A stretch of DNA of 64,000 nucleotides from positions 139,457,965 through 139,521,964 of the forward strand of contig OY726561.1 of NCBI GenBank assembly GCA_963383645.1, in the 5' to 3' direction. Shown piece after piece: positions 54,901-64,000 of the stretch. This DNA comes from Muscardinus avellanarius. Lineage: Eukaryota > Chordata > Mammalia > Rodentia > Gliridae. The position numbers were made by a program, and so were the translations under genes. The number at the start of each line of letters is the position of its first letter. Position 1 is the first letter of the stretch. The notes under the pieces are model-generated. The model made no database searches. It had not been told where the DNA came from and saw only the letters and a program-made list of their open reading frames with translations.

Positions 54901-57900
54901 GCGCCCTCCAACAGGAGCTGTCCACACACAGCTTCAGGCCAGGGCTGTTCTGGGCTCTGTCCAGGGCCCTCAACTTGAGATGCCCTCGGAGGCAGGGTGG
55001 GGTCATGCGGTAGGTCATGAGCAAAGCCTCCCACCCTTAAAGAGGCAGCGTGCAAGTCTCACAGGACGGAAGGTCTCAAGCACGTGGACTCTCTAGATGG
55101 GCGTCACCCCAGGTCTACATTACAGTGGCTGGGATTCCTGGAGGCGCCCGGCAGCCCACACGCCAGCTGTGACTCAAGCTCCCGAATGCTTTCTTTTTCT
55201 TTTTATCCTTTTCTTTTCTTTTTTCTTTTTCTTTTTCTTTTCTTTTTTTTTTTTTTTTTTTTTTTTGGTACCAGGAGCCCTTTGTATTTGGGTTTAACCA
55301 GGGCCTTGCTGAGTTGCTGCGGCTACTCTTGAGCCTGCAATGTCCCGGTCCCAGCCTCCCAGGTGCTGGGATTGCAGGTGGACAGGGGCCCGGCTAAGCT
55401 CCTGATTTTCTAGAGAAGCTGCCAATTCCACTTCTTCCATAAATTCCTGGCTTGAGAACATGAACAGCAAATTAAGCGGTGCAGGCAATGCGGTTGGCCC
55501 CCATGGCCCGGGACTACTATTTAGCCCCGATTTAGTTCTGAGCGGGCAGGGGAGGAAGCCAGGCCTGCAGGGGTGGCTGGGCCCATTGGCCTGGCATGTA
55601 GGGGGTTCCAGGCAGCGGGGCCTCTTGCCCCATTAGGAGGGTTTCAAGGTGGGTACCAGGCCCCCTGCTAGGCGAGACTGCCCCCTTGTCCCAGTTCTTC
55701 CTCCAGCCCAGGCTGTGCACCTGGCGGATGTATGCTGCCCCGCTAAGAAGCCAGCCTGCAGGTGTGGCCCGATGCCTCACCCAGCCACTCAGTATTATTC
55801 AGGGAGATGGCAGGCCTGCTGGGCCCAGGCATTAAGAAATTGTTTCCTAGCGGGGCGCGGTGGCACACGCTTGTAATCCCTGCACTTGGGAGGCGGAGAC
55901 AGGAGGATCGCACAGGTTCGAAGCCAGCTGTGCCGGTTTAGGAGACCCTGTTTCCAAATAAAAGGTATAAAATAGGTCTGGGAGTGTAGCCCAGAGGTAG
56001 AAGAGTTTCCAGGAACCCCAGTACCACCAATAAAAAAAAAAAAATTGCTTCCTAGCTAGGCATGGTGGTGCATGTTCATAATCCCAACATTCGGGAGGCT
56101 GAGACAGCAGGATCGCAGTTTGCAGAGAGCCTCAGCTACTTAGCGAGGCCCTTTGCAACTCAGTGAGACCCTGTTTTAGAAATAAAGAATAAAAAATAGG
56201 GCCGGGGGTGTAGCCCAGAGGTAGAATGCCCCTGGGCTCCATCCCCAGTACCACAAAAAAAAAAAAAAAAAAAAAAAAAAGGAAAGAAAGAAAGAAAAGA
56301 AAAGAAAGAAAATAAATTGGTTCCTGGCTGGGTACAGTGGCCCATGCTTGTACTCCTTGTACTTGGGAGGCCAAGACAAGAGGATCAGAGGTTCCAGGAC
56401 AGCCTCAGCAATTTATTTATTTATTTATTTTGGGGTCTGGGGATGGAACCCAGGGGCATTCGACCTCCGAGCTACACCCCCTGCCCAATTTTTTATTCTT
56501 TATTTTGAAACTGGGTCTCACTGAGCTGCAGAGGGCCTCACTAGGTAGCTGAGGCTGTCCATGAACCTCGATCCTCCAGTCTCAGCCTCCCAAAGGCTGG
56601 GATTACAAGTGTGCGCCACCATGCCTCGCTGCTCAGCCTCAGCAATTAGCGACACCTTGTTTCAAAAAAGAAAACAGCCGGGCATGGTGGCATGCACTTG
56701 TTATCCCAGTCCTTGGGAGGCTGAGACAAGAGGATCACAGGTTCAAGGCCAGACTCAGCAATTTAACAAGACTCTTAGCAGCCTAGCGAGACCCTGTTTA
56801 AAAAAAAAAAAAAAAGCCAGGTACGGTGGCACATGCCTGTCATCCCAGTCCTTGTGAGGCTGAGACAGCAGGATCGCAGGTTCAGGACAGCCTCAGCAGG
56901 CAGTGAGATCCACGTCAATCTAGCAAGACTCTGTTTCCAAATAAATAAAATATGTCTGAGGGTGTAGCTCAAAGGAAGAATACCTCTGGGTTCAATCCCC
57001 AGCACCACAAAAAAGGGAATAGGGGGGCTAGGAATGTCGCTCAGAGACAGAAAGAAGATGTATCTTAGCCAGGCAACTTAGTGAGACCCCCAGGAACTTA
57101 CAAGACCCTATAGCAAAATAAAAATAAAGGGCTGGGGTGCAGCTCAGACGTAGAAAGCCTCTGGATTCGACCCCCTGTACCAAACAGAGACAGAGACAGA
57201 GACGAGAGAAGCTGGCTCCTGCTGGCTTGTGACTGTTGGAGGGCCCACGCTGGGGTGACGCCGGGCACCTTCCTCCTCCAGATCTGCTCCTGCAGATCCG
57301 GCCTGGGGCGCGGGGAGGGGAGTCCGCGGTGGGCGTTGCGCGCATGCGTGCGTGAGTGCGTGCAGGCCACTCGCCCGGAGCAGCTCTCGCCCTCCTTCCC
57401 CATTCTCTTACTGAATCATTAACAAGCTCAGACCCCGGGGACTCCGGGCCCCGAGGAAAGTGGGGTGGCGCGGGCGGAGCCGCGGGCATCGGCGCTGGGC
57501 TTGGGCCCCGGAGCTCACCCCGCCTCTGCCCCCAGAGCAGCTCGTGCTGGGCGCCTCGCAGGAGCCGCTGGGTCGCTGGGACCAGGACTACGACAGGGCG
57601 GTGCTGCCGCTGCTGGACGCCCAGCAGCCCTGCTACCTGCTCTTCCGCCTCGACTCGCAGAATGCGCAGGGCTTCGAGTGGCTCTTCCTGGCCTGGTCGC
57701 CCGACAGCTCCCCGGTGAGTCCTGGGGACCCCTGTCCTGTCCCAAGGAGCCCAGGGAGGAGATGCCTGGGCCTGTCCTTAAGTCCAGTCCCTGTGCCTGA
57801 GCCTGCAGGGGCTGGGCGAGGGCGCCCCCTGCTGGTTGTGAGGCGCAGTGAGCCCCCGGCCCCCTCCTGGAGCTGCACCTGCTCGGGGCTGCAGCCCCGC

Positions 57901-60493
57901 CACGCTGTCCACCGGGTCTCAGTTTGCCCCGCCTCGTAGGTGCGGCTGAAGATGCTCTACGCAGCCACACGGGCCACGGTGAAGAAGGAGTTTGGGGGCG
58001 GCCACATCAAGGATGAACTCTTCGGGACAGTGAAGGTAGCCGCCCAGGCTGCAGCGTGGCCGGGCCCTGGAGCAAGCCCGCGCCAGGCTGGGGGTGAAAG
58101 GGAAGGCTGGGGTTTCTCAGGTGTCAGCTGAGGCGCACGGTGGGCTCTCCAGCCCAGCCGGGGTGCCCACTGTCGCCTCTGGCTCACCCCCCAGGACGAC
58201 CTCTCCCTCGCCGGGTACCAGAAACACCTGTCGTCCTGCGCCGCACCCGCCCCGCTGACCTTGGCCGAGAGGGAGCTCCAGCATATTCGGATCAATGAGG
58301 TAGGGTGCGCAGGTGCCAGGAGGGAGCCTGGCTCGCAGGGCACGCCCTCATCACCGCCCTGCCCCCCAGGTGAAGACAGAGATCGGTGTGGAGAGCAAGC
58401 ACCAGACCCTGCAGGGCCTCGCCTTCCCCCTGCGGCCTGAGGCGCAGAGGGCGCTCCAGCAGCTCCGGCAGAAGGCCATCAACTACATCCAGCTGGTGGG
58501 TGCGCCGCCGCCCCTCGCACTCCTGCAGATGGCGCCGGGCCTGCCCACCCCCGCCCACCCACTGCGCTGCTCAGCTGGTCATGGGGAGGACGCCCGACCT
58601 CCTTGTCCCCACCCCGCCCGAGCCGCAGCGCTGCACACGCAGGGACCCCTGGGAGCACGCTGTCCCGCCCCGCCCTCCACCCATACCCCAGTTCACACTG
58701 AAGCACCAGCCGGAGCCCTTCCTGTCCCAGGACCCCTGCGGCCCCTTCCCCCAGGAGGGGATCCTCCTCATGCTTCACCTCAGAGGATGGATGGGCCGTG
58801 CAGCACCTCCCTGAGGTCGCCACCCTCGGTGCTGCCCATACACCGCCCTGATGGGGGTCCTTCTTAGCGGTCTTTTAAAGGGCACATTTGAAGCCAGACA
58901 GGTGGCGCACGCTTGTAATCCCAGCATTCTGGAGGCTGAGCCAGGAAGATTGCCGTTCAAGGACAGCCTCAGCTACTTAGCGAGGCCCTTTGCAACTCAG
59001 TGAGACCCTGTTTCAAAATAAAGAAAAAAACAGGGGCTGAGGGTGTAGCTTGGAGGTAGACTGCCCCTGGATTCCATCCCCAGTACTGAAAACAAAATTT
59101 AACAATAAGCCAGGCGTGGTGGCACACGCTTGTAATCCCCGCGCTTGGGAGGCTGAGACAGGAGGATCGCACAGGTTCAAAGCCAGCCTCAGCTACTTAG
59201 TGAGGCTCTCAGCAACTTAGTGAGACCCTGTTTCCAAATAAAGTATAAAATAGGTCTGGGAGTGTAGCCTGGAGGTAGAAAAGCCCCTGGGTTCCATCCT
59301 CAGTACCACAAAAAAGTAATAAATAAAATAAAAATAAAGAATAAACAGTAGGACTGGGGGTGTAGCTCGGAGGTAGAATGCCCTTGGGTTCCATCCCTAG
59401 TACCACAAATAAATAAATACAGATACAGTGCACATTGGTGCCGCCCGGGGCGCCTCCTCAGTGCGGCCTCATACAGAGCCCGAGGCGCCGGCTGGGTGGA
59501 GGGCGCCTTCACGCCTCCCCTGGCCCTCCGCAGAAGCTGGACCTGGAGCGGGAGACCATCGAGCTGGTGCACACGGAGCCCACGGACGTGGCCCAGCTGC
59601 CCTCGCGGGTGCCCCGGGATGCCGCCCGCTACCACTTCTTCCTGTTCAAGCACGCCCACGAGGGCGACGCCCTGGAGTCTGTGGGTGAGCGGCGGGCAGG
59701 GCTGGGGGGGCCGAGGGAGCAGGCGGCTGGCTCACCCCGCCCCCTGTCCCGCAGTGTTCATCTACTCCATGCCCGGCTACAAGTGCAGCATCAAAGAGCG
59801 CATGCTCTACTCCAGCTGCAAGGGCCGCCTCCTCGACGCGGCCGAGCAGGACTTCCAGCTGGAGATCACCAAGAAGGTGCCTCCGCCCTCGGCACTGACA
59901 CAGATAGGCCCCGGCCCTGGCCGCCTCCTTCCCCTAGGTGTTGGGGGCGGTGTGGCCGCCCCGGGAGCAGGGAGGGCAGCAGGCCCTGGGTTCTGTGTGC
60001 CCGGGCTCGGCATCTCGGGAGGGGATCTGCGGTGAGAGGCCCGAGGGTTTAGCAGGGCCTGGGGCTACACGCCTGTAATGTTGGTACCGGGGAGGCTGAG
60101 ACAGGAGGCTGGCAGGTTCAAGGCCAAGCCTCGGCAACTTAGCGGGAGCCTTAGCAACTTAGTGAGTGCCTGTTTCAAAATAAAGAATAAAAATAGGGCT
60201 GGGGGTGTAGCTCGGAGGTAGAATGCCCCGAATGCCCCTGGGTTCCATCTCCAGTACCAAATAAAAAAAGAACGAACGAGGCTTCCGGGGCTGCGCAGGG
60301 TGACTTGCCTTTCCCGCCTGCACAGATGGAGATTGGAGACGGTGCGGAGCTGACAGCCGAATTCCTCTACGATGAGGTGCACCCCAAGCAGCATGCCTTC
60401 AGGCAGGCCTTTGCCAAGCCCAAGGGCCCCGGGGGGAAACGAGGTCACAAGCGCCTCATCCGGGGCCCCGGCGAGAACGGGGACGACAGCTAG
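47962..60493 (+). CDS. TWF2: Twinfilin-2
   Basis: Actin-monomer-binding and barbed-end-capping protein with two ADF/cofilin-homology domains. It regulates filament turnover in the cytoplasm. Coding exons for isoform a: 47962-47986, 54200-54277, 57536-57714, 57940-58035, 58195-58299, 58370-58495, 59534-59684, 59755-59876, 60326-60493. They splice in phase to 349 codons, the known mammalian length. The product starts [19 protein letters not shown] and ends [13 protein letters not shown] domain 1 covers about residues 4-139 and domain 2 about 177-313. The basic tail ([14 protein letters not shown]) is the capping-protein and PIP2-binding type. All sites are intact. An alternative in-frame start just before exon 2 gives isoform b (separate entry). 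Confidence 0.96.
48231..49729. other. TWF2 intron 1, GC-rich unique part
   Basis: SINE-free for about 1.5 kb. GTGCAC/TGTGCACG-like short motifs recur at 48240-48460 (weak minisatellite character). Long open frames here come from GC richness. Confidence 0.45.
49730..51240 (-). mobile_element. SINE cluster in TWF2 intron 1
   Basis: Minus-strand copies: old 49730-49865, B fragment 49905-49965 with a TTTA tail, A 50000-50200, old dimer with TG tract (50235-50375 and 50376-50422), B 50425-50632, A 50650-50858, then older dimers to 51240. Confidence 0.7.
51241..51820. other. Unique sequence in TWF2 intron 1
   Basis: Contains a weak MIR-like stretch (ATCTCCACTTTACAGACGG, 51328-51346), a TATAAATA at about 51640-51647 and a CAGCTG E-box at 51667-51672. 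No exon seen. Confidence 0.4.
51825..53820. mobile_element. Second SINE cluster in TWF2 intron 1
   Basis: Minus-strand: A ID half 51826-51905, (TTTA)n 51906-51950, B 51951-52150, A remainder 52255-52395, old dimer 52965-53165. Plus-strand: 53210-53340, A 53342-53490, B/A partials 53495-53725, ID remnant 53755-53815. 52400-52960 is unique. Confidence 0.7.
54020..54180 (+). promoter_or_regulatory. TWF2: Candidate muscle-type promoter for TWF2 isoform b
   Basis: Compact promoter-like order directly before the alternative start: E-box CAGCTG (54025-54030), CArG-like CTAAATTTGG (54032-54041, one mismatch to CCW6GG), E-box CACATG (54075-54080), GC box (GGGGCGGGG, 54087-54095), TATTTAA TATA-like box (54100-54106), and a 5' UTR of about 50 bases. 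E-boxes and CArG boxes are bound by MyoD-family factors and SRF. Mouse Twf2 is known to make a heart and skeletal-muscle isoform (twinfilin-2b) from an alternative promoter, which this matches. Confidence 0.6.
54181..54277 (+). CDS. TWF2: Alternative first exon of TWF2 (isoform 2b)
   Basis: ATG at 54181 reads MFLVLV and runs in frame, without splicing, into exon 2 ([15 protein letters not shown]), with donor GTGAGT after 54277. It replaces the MTHQTGIH start of isoform a. The ATG has a CCCACC context. The same bases are the polypyrimidine tract and acceptor (TTCTCGTAG, 54191-54199) for isoform a, so one stretch is coding in b and splice signal in a. Confidence 0.65.
54278..55180. other. TWF2 intron 2, unique part
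   Basis: GC-rich, SINE-free sequence after exon 2. It may include downstream elements of the isoform b promoter. No exon recognised. Confidence 0.4.
55185..55395 (-). mobile_element. Old SINE with long (TTTTC)n/T tail
   Basis: Pyrimidine tract 55188-55266, then GGTACCAGGAGCCC and a short B1 half ending GGATTGCAGGTGGACAGG. Confidence 0.65.
55396..55845. other. Unique sequence in TWF2 intron 2
   Basis: No repeat or exon recognised. Contains CTATTTAGCCCC near 55516. Confidence 0.35.
55850..57180. mobile_element. SINE cluster in TWF2 intron 2
   Basis: Plus-strand: C 55850-56030 (motif TTCCAGGAA at 56007-56015), A 56050-56280 with an AAAG tail (56280-56312), old dimer 56325-56410 and 56635-56668 split by a minus-strand A copy (56425-56632), then 56675-56815, 56816-57010 and ID-like remnants to 57180. 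Confidence 0.7.
57181..57535. other. End of TWF2 intron 2
   Basis: GAGACA simple run near 57186-57205, then GC-rich unique sequence (CpG-containing, 57290-57530) leading to the exon 3 acceptor CCCCCAG. Confidence 0.45.
58885..59420 (+). mobile_element. SINEs in TWF2 intron 6
   Basis: A copy 58885-59095, B copy 59108-59312, and an ID half with AATAAATA tail (59335-59420). All are sense to TWF2. 58496-58884 is unique intron. Confidence 0.75.
60060..60275 (+). mobile_element. SINE in TWF2 intron 8
   Basis: A-type dimer; the ID half contains a small duplication (GAATGCCCCGAATGCCCCTG). Confidence 0.75.
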
Positions 60494-60850
60494 GGCCTGG
60501 CCCGCGCCGCCAGCCTGTGCACTGGGTGGGCGCTGGCACCCCGGCCTGGCTCCAGGGAGGGGCGTTCCGGGGGCAGGAGGGCTGGCGGCGGGCATTGCAG
60601 CTTCCGAGCCGCCGGGGCCTGTCCCGTTGCTGTCCTTGCCTCTGTGTGCGCTCGGGTGTGGGGCCCTGCTTGGTTGGGGAGGGGCCTGTCATGAACCTGG
60701 CCTCCAGGGGATCTGAGACTAAGGTCCCCGTACAGCCCAGAGGCCTTTGGCCACAGTGAGTTGGGTCCTTGGGGGCTGGGGCGAGGGTCACTGCAGGACG
60801 GGATGGTTGAATGCTGTATTTTCTAAAGAATAAAATATTTTTAAATCAAT
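60494..60850 (+). other. TWF2: TWF2 3' UTR
   Basis: GC-rich, SINE-free 3' UTR of about 350 bases ending at the AATAAA signal. Confidence 0.75.
60829..60834 (+). terminator. TWF2: TWF2 poly(A) signal
   Basis: AATAAA with a TGTGTCTGG downstream GT-rich element near 60853. Sets the 3' end close to 60,850. Confidence 0.8.
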
Positions 60851-61045
60851 ATCTGTGTCTGGCCCTCGTATCGGTGGCCCTCGCACATGGCTGCCCTCAC
60901 AGCTGAGAAGGGGGCTGTTGGTCTGATAAGCAGAGCCCCAGTGCTGGCCGCAGGGGCTGGGGAGCAGCTGTGTGGAGCCCTGTCAGAGGCAGGCTGTATA
61001 GTCTGATTTTCTATCGCTGTAACCAAAATACCTAACAAGGGGCAA
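60851..61045. other. Unique sequence after TWF2
   Basis: Short unique stretch; TTTTCTATCGCTGTAACC at 61009-61026 looks like part of an old repeat I cannot name. Confidence 0.35.
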
Positions 61046-62043
61046 CTTAGGAGCCAGGCAGGATGGCTCACGCTTACCCCAGTACCGGGGAGGCTGAGAC
61101 GAGGATCGTGGTTCAGACAGCCTCGGTTACTTAGGCCCTTCATAACTCAGTGAGACCCTGTTACAAAATAAAGAATAAAAAAAATCAGGCTGGAGGGTAT
61201 AGCCCGGAGGTACAATACCCCTGGGTTTCATCCCCAGCACCACAAAAATTAATAATAAAGAATAAAAAATAGGGGTGGGGTGTATCTTGAAGGGAGAATG
61301 CCCTTGGGTTCAATCTTCAGTATCAAAAATAAAAAATAGCTGGTGTGATGATGTTTACTTCTAATTTTCAGTTTTGGGAGACCAGGAGGATTGTGATTCG
61401 CGGCTAGCCTCAGCTACTTAGACCCTGTTTTAAAAATAAAGAATAAAAAAATTGAGCTAGCCGGGCGTGGTGGTGCACGCTTGTAATCCTCGCACTTGGG
61501 AGGCGGAGACAGGAGGATGGCGCAGGTTCTAAGCCAGCCATGCTGGCTTAAGAGACCCTGTTTCCAAAAATAAAATAGGTCTGGGAGTGTAGCTGGAGGT
61601 AGAAGGGCTTCCAGGAGCCCCAGTACCACCAAAAAGAAAAAAGAAAAATTGAGCTAGGGGTGTAGCTTGCCCCTGGGTTCAGTCTTCGGTATAGAAAATA
61701 AAATTAATAAAAAAAAGTTGGGCATGGTGGCTCATGCTTATAATCCTAGCATTTGGGAGGTTGAGACAGGAGGATCGCAGTTCGCAGACAGCCTCACAGC
61801 TACTTAGTGAGGCCCTTTGCAGCTCAGTGAGACCCTGTTTCAAAATAAAGAATAAAAAAATAGGAAGCCAGGCGTGGTGGCGCACGCTTGTAATCCCGCG
61901 CTTGGGAGATGGAGGCAGGAGGATCGCACAGGTTCGAAGCCAGCCGCACTGGCTTAAGAGACCTGTTTCCAAATAAAATATAAAGTAGGTCTGAGAGTGT
62001 AGCCCAGAGGTAGAAGGCCCCTGGGTTCCATCCCTAGTACCAC

Positions 62044-62078
<35 letters not shown>

Positions 62079-62384
62079 TCTGGCCAGGCGTGGTAGCACA
62101 CGCTTGTAATCCCAACATTTGGGAGGCTGAGACTGGGGATCGTGGTTTGCAGACAGCGTCAGCCTCAGCTACTTAGGCCATCTGCAACTCAGTGAGACCC
62201 AGCTTCAAAATAAAGAATAAAAAATAGGGCAGGGGGTGTAGTTCGGAGGTCAAATGCCCCTGGGTTCCATCCCTAGACCCGCAAAAAAAAAAAAAAAAAA
62301 AAAAAAAAAATAGGGCTGGGGTGTAGCTCAGAGGTAGAATGTCCCTGGGTTCCATCCCCAGTACTGCAAATACTACTACTACTA

Positions 62385-62418
<34 letters not shown>

Positions 62419-62520
62419 CACTACTACTACTACTACTACTACCACTACTACCACTACTTTACAAGGCTGGGGACATAGCTCAGTGCAGAGCACTTGCCCT
62501 GAGTTCAATCACTAGTATCT
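61046..62520 (+). mobile_element. Plus-strand SINE cluster between TWF2 and TLR9
   Basis: Copies at 61050-61245, 61270-61330 (ID half), 61335-61450 (left monomer), C 61458-61640 (motif mutated to TTCCAGGAG), 61720-61865, B 61866-62075 with a long A-tail, A 62080-62310, ID half 62311-62367, and an ID remnant 62463-62515. Nearly all are in one orientation. Confidence 0.75.
62368..62459. repeat. (TAC)n trinucleotide microsatellite
   Basis: About 30 TAC units with regular CAC interruptions, growing from the 3' tail of an ID-type SINE half. Confidence 0.95.
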
Positions 62521-63110
62521 CCCCATAAAAAAGGGAAAGCTGTTTGGAGCACGTGACATGCACAGGCACTGGGAGGAGGCGAAGGGGGCCTGTGAGAGTG
62601 GGGGGGAGCCTCCAGGCCAGCGGAGCAGCACGCAAAAAGGCCCTGGGGCAATGTCAAGCCACCAAGAGCCTGGCTGGCGGGAGGTCAGGGGAGAAGCGGG
62701 AGGGAAGGCTCAGGGGCTGTAGGGACTGGGACTTCGACCCACAGCAGGTATGAAGGAGCCTGGGCACAGGAGGGGCCAGCATGGCAGGTTTGACCGGGCA
62801 CTGTGGGGGCTGAGGTGAACAGGGACGTGGGTGGAGCAGCAGGTTAGGGGTGGCGGCAGCTGGACTGGCCAGGCGCAGAGGAGGGGCGGGGGCAGATCCC
62901 GAGGGGGGGTCAGTGGGACTTGAGGGCCCCGGGGGGCACGGGGAGCCCCGGTGTGGGGGTAGTGGGCTGCGGAGAGGGCGCCGCCCGTTCCTGGAACAGG
63001 CGGTGGGGCTGCAGCTCTGGGCCAGGAAATGGCAGGCACGCTGTCGTGTCCTGAGGCCTGCAGGTGCCGGGCCCCTTGGGACAGGAGGGGCTGCGCGGTG
63101 TCGCCCTGGG
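62521..63110. other. Unique GC-rich sequence upstream of TLR9
   Basis: SINE-free. Open frames on both strands reflect GC content. Likely TLR9 upstream region. Confidence 0.4.
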
Positions 63111-63235
63111 GGGGGAGTGGAAAGAGGAAGGAGAGACGGCCGCCATCCACCTGTGCCGATCCGCTCTGAGTCACAGGGCACCTGCCCCGAGCAGCGTGGG
63201 CTGTGCAAGGTCTCACTTCCCCTCTGCTCAGGACC
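63111..63235 (+). promoter_or_regulatory. TLR9: Probable TLR9 promoter
   Basis: GGGGAGTGGAAAGAGGAAGG (63113-63132) contains a PU.1/ETS GAGGAA core, followed by a perfect AP-1 site TGAGTCA (63167-63173). The same two elements in the same order occur upstream of human TLR9 as I recall it. TLR9 is expressed mainly in B cells and plasmacytoid dendritic cells, where PU.1 acts. Confidence 0.55.
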
Positions 63236-63312
63236 CGGTGCGGAGCGTCCCTCTTGGGCGCTGCTGCCCAGGCTGCCAGCCGGACCCCCTGAGAAGCCCA
63301 CTCCCCACCATG
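63236..63312 (+). CDS. TLR9: TLR9 exon 1 (5' UTR plus initiator codon)
   Basis: The leader CTGCTGCCCAGGCTGCCAGC (63261-63280), then GACCCCCTGAGAAGCCC, ends in ACCATG at 63307-63312 and is followed at once by a donor GTAGGA. In mammals TLR9 exon 1 carries only the start codon, and nearly all of the protein is in exon 2, which must lie beyond this window. Position (downstream of TWF2, same strand) also fits. Only the ATG (63310-63312) is coding. TLR9 is an endosomal receptor for unmethylated CpG DNA. Confidence 0.7.
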
Positions 63313-64000
63313 GTAGGACGGAGGCTCCCAGCCCTAGGGAGGGGGCCTCGGTGGCTGCAGGCAACATGGGGGGGCTGGCACCTTCAGGGCCTTGGGGACA
63401 CTCGTGGGACCCTGAAGACATCAGAGCAGAGGCCCTGTGGGCATAGGCTGAGGGCTGGCTGGGCCCTCGGTCCAGGCGCTGCAGGCTGCAGACCAGGCTG
63501 GCCTCCCTCGGATCTGCTGTTTTGGGGTTGTTGTTTGGGTACTGGAAGTTGAACCCTGATGCTTCTACTTCAGAGCTATACCCCCAACCACCCCTTTTAT
63601 AGCAGTACTGAGGATGCAACCCAGGGCATTCTACCTCCAAGCTACATCCCCAGCCCTATTTTTTATTCTTTATTTTGAAACAGGGTCTCACTGAGTTGCA
63701 GAGGGCCTCACTAAGGAGCTGAGGCTGTCCGTGAACCATGACCCTCCTGTCTCAGCCTCCCGAATGCTGAGATTATGAGATTACAAGCATGCGCCATCAC
63801 GTCCGGCTCTATTTTATATTTTATTTGGAAACAGGGTCTCACTAAGTTGCTGAGAGCCTCACTCAGTAGCTGAGGCTGGCTTCGAACCTCCTGTCTTAGC
63901 CTCCCAAGTACTGGGATTACAAGCGTGCTCCACCACGCCAGGCTTTTTTTTTTTTTTTTTTTTTTTTTTTTTGTGGTGCTGGGGACTGAGCTCAGAGGCA
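63313..64000 (-). mobile_element. Start of TLR9 intron 1 with SINEs
   Basis: Unique to about 63,525. Then minus-strand SINEs: an old ID half (63535-63590), A 63600-63807, B remainder 63808-63943, and a T-run starting another copy cut off by the window edge. Confidence 0.65.

Noticed and set aside
53799..55055. 418-codon open frame on the minus strand
   Set aside because: It lies antisense to TWF2 exon 2 and its promoter, is Pro/Ser-rich, and shows no domain or splice pattern. Composition effect.
62654..63640. 328-codon open frame on the minus strand near TLR9
   Set aside because: It starts in a SINE, is Pro/Ala/Ser-rich, and runs antisense to the conserved TLR9 promoter and exon 1.

Overview
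This is a mammalian nuclear window carrying the WDR82 - PPM1M - TWF2 - TLR9 gene neighbourhood, which in human lies at 3p21. Four items identify it: a complete nine-exon WDR82 reading frame (313 codons), the let-7g microRNA inside a WDR82 intron, a complete ten-exon PPM1M phosphatase (452 codons, minus strand), and a complete nine-exon TWF2 (349 codons). A short first exon near the right edge fits TLR9. Every splice junction I assembled uses GT..AG and keeps the reading phase.

The host is most likely a non-muroid rodent. The window is packed with dimeric SINEs whose left half is B1 (7SL-derived) and whose right half is ID (tRNA-like), the B1-dID arrangement known from squirrel-related rodents and allies. 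I cannot name the species. Squirrels, mountain beaver, dormice or beaver are all possible.

Layout. 1-9,240: intergenic sequence upstream of WDR82, mostly nested SINEs plus two LTR-like segments. 9,240-31,960: WDR82 on the plus strand, from a CpG-island promoter through repeat-filled introns to a poly(A) signal. Intron 1 holds a composite LINE-1 locus and intron 2 holds let-7g. 31,960-34,470: the gap between the convergent 3' ends of WDR82 and PPM1M, containing a duplicated block of about 140 bp. 34,470-39,680: PPM1M on the minus strand, with a 58-bp minisatellite in intron 1 and a CpG island at its start. 39,690-47,390: SINE-rich gap between the divergent PPM1M and TWF2 promoters. 47,390-60,850: TWF2 on the plus strand, with a CpG-island promoter and a second start just before exon 2 that matches the muscle-type twinfilin-2b isoform. 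60,850-63,110: SINE-rich gap. 63,110-64,000: TLR9 promoter-like sequence, its first exon, and the start of an intron.

The genes have separate jobs: WDR82 in chromatin and transcription (SET1/COMPASS and PP1 complexes), PPM1M as a PP2C-type phosphatase, TWF2 in actin dynamics, TLR9 in innate sensing of DNA. They share a conserved neighbourhood, not an operon.

The most interesting new signal is in the repeats. Three SINE subfamilies (called A, B and C here) can be ordered in time by nested insertions. The youngest, C, has lost the tRNA-like B box of its right half, and nearly every copy carries the perfect palindrome TTCCAGGAA, a textbook STAT/GAS site. Fourteen intact copies lie in this window.
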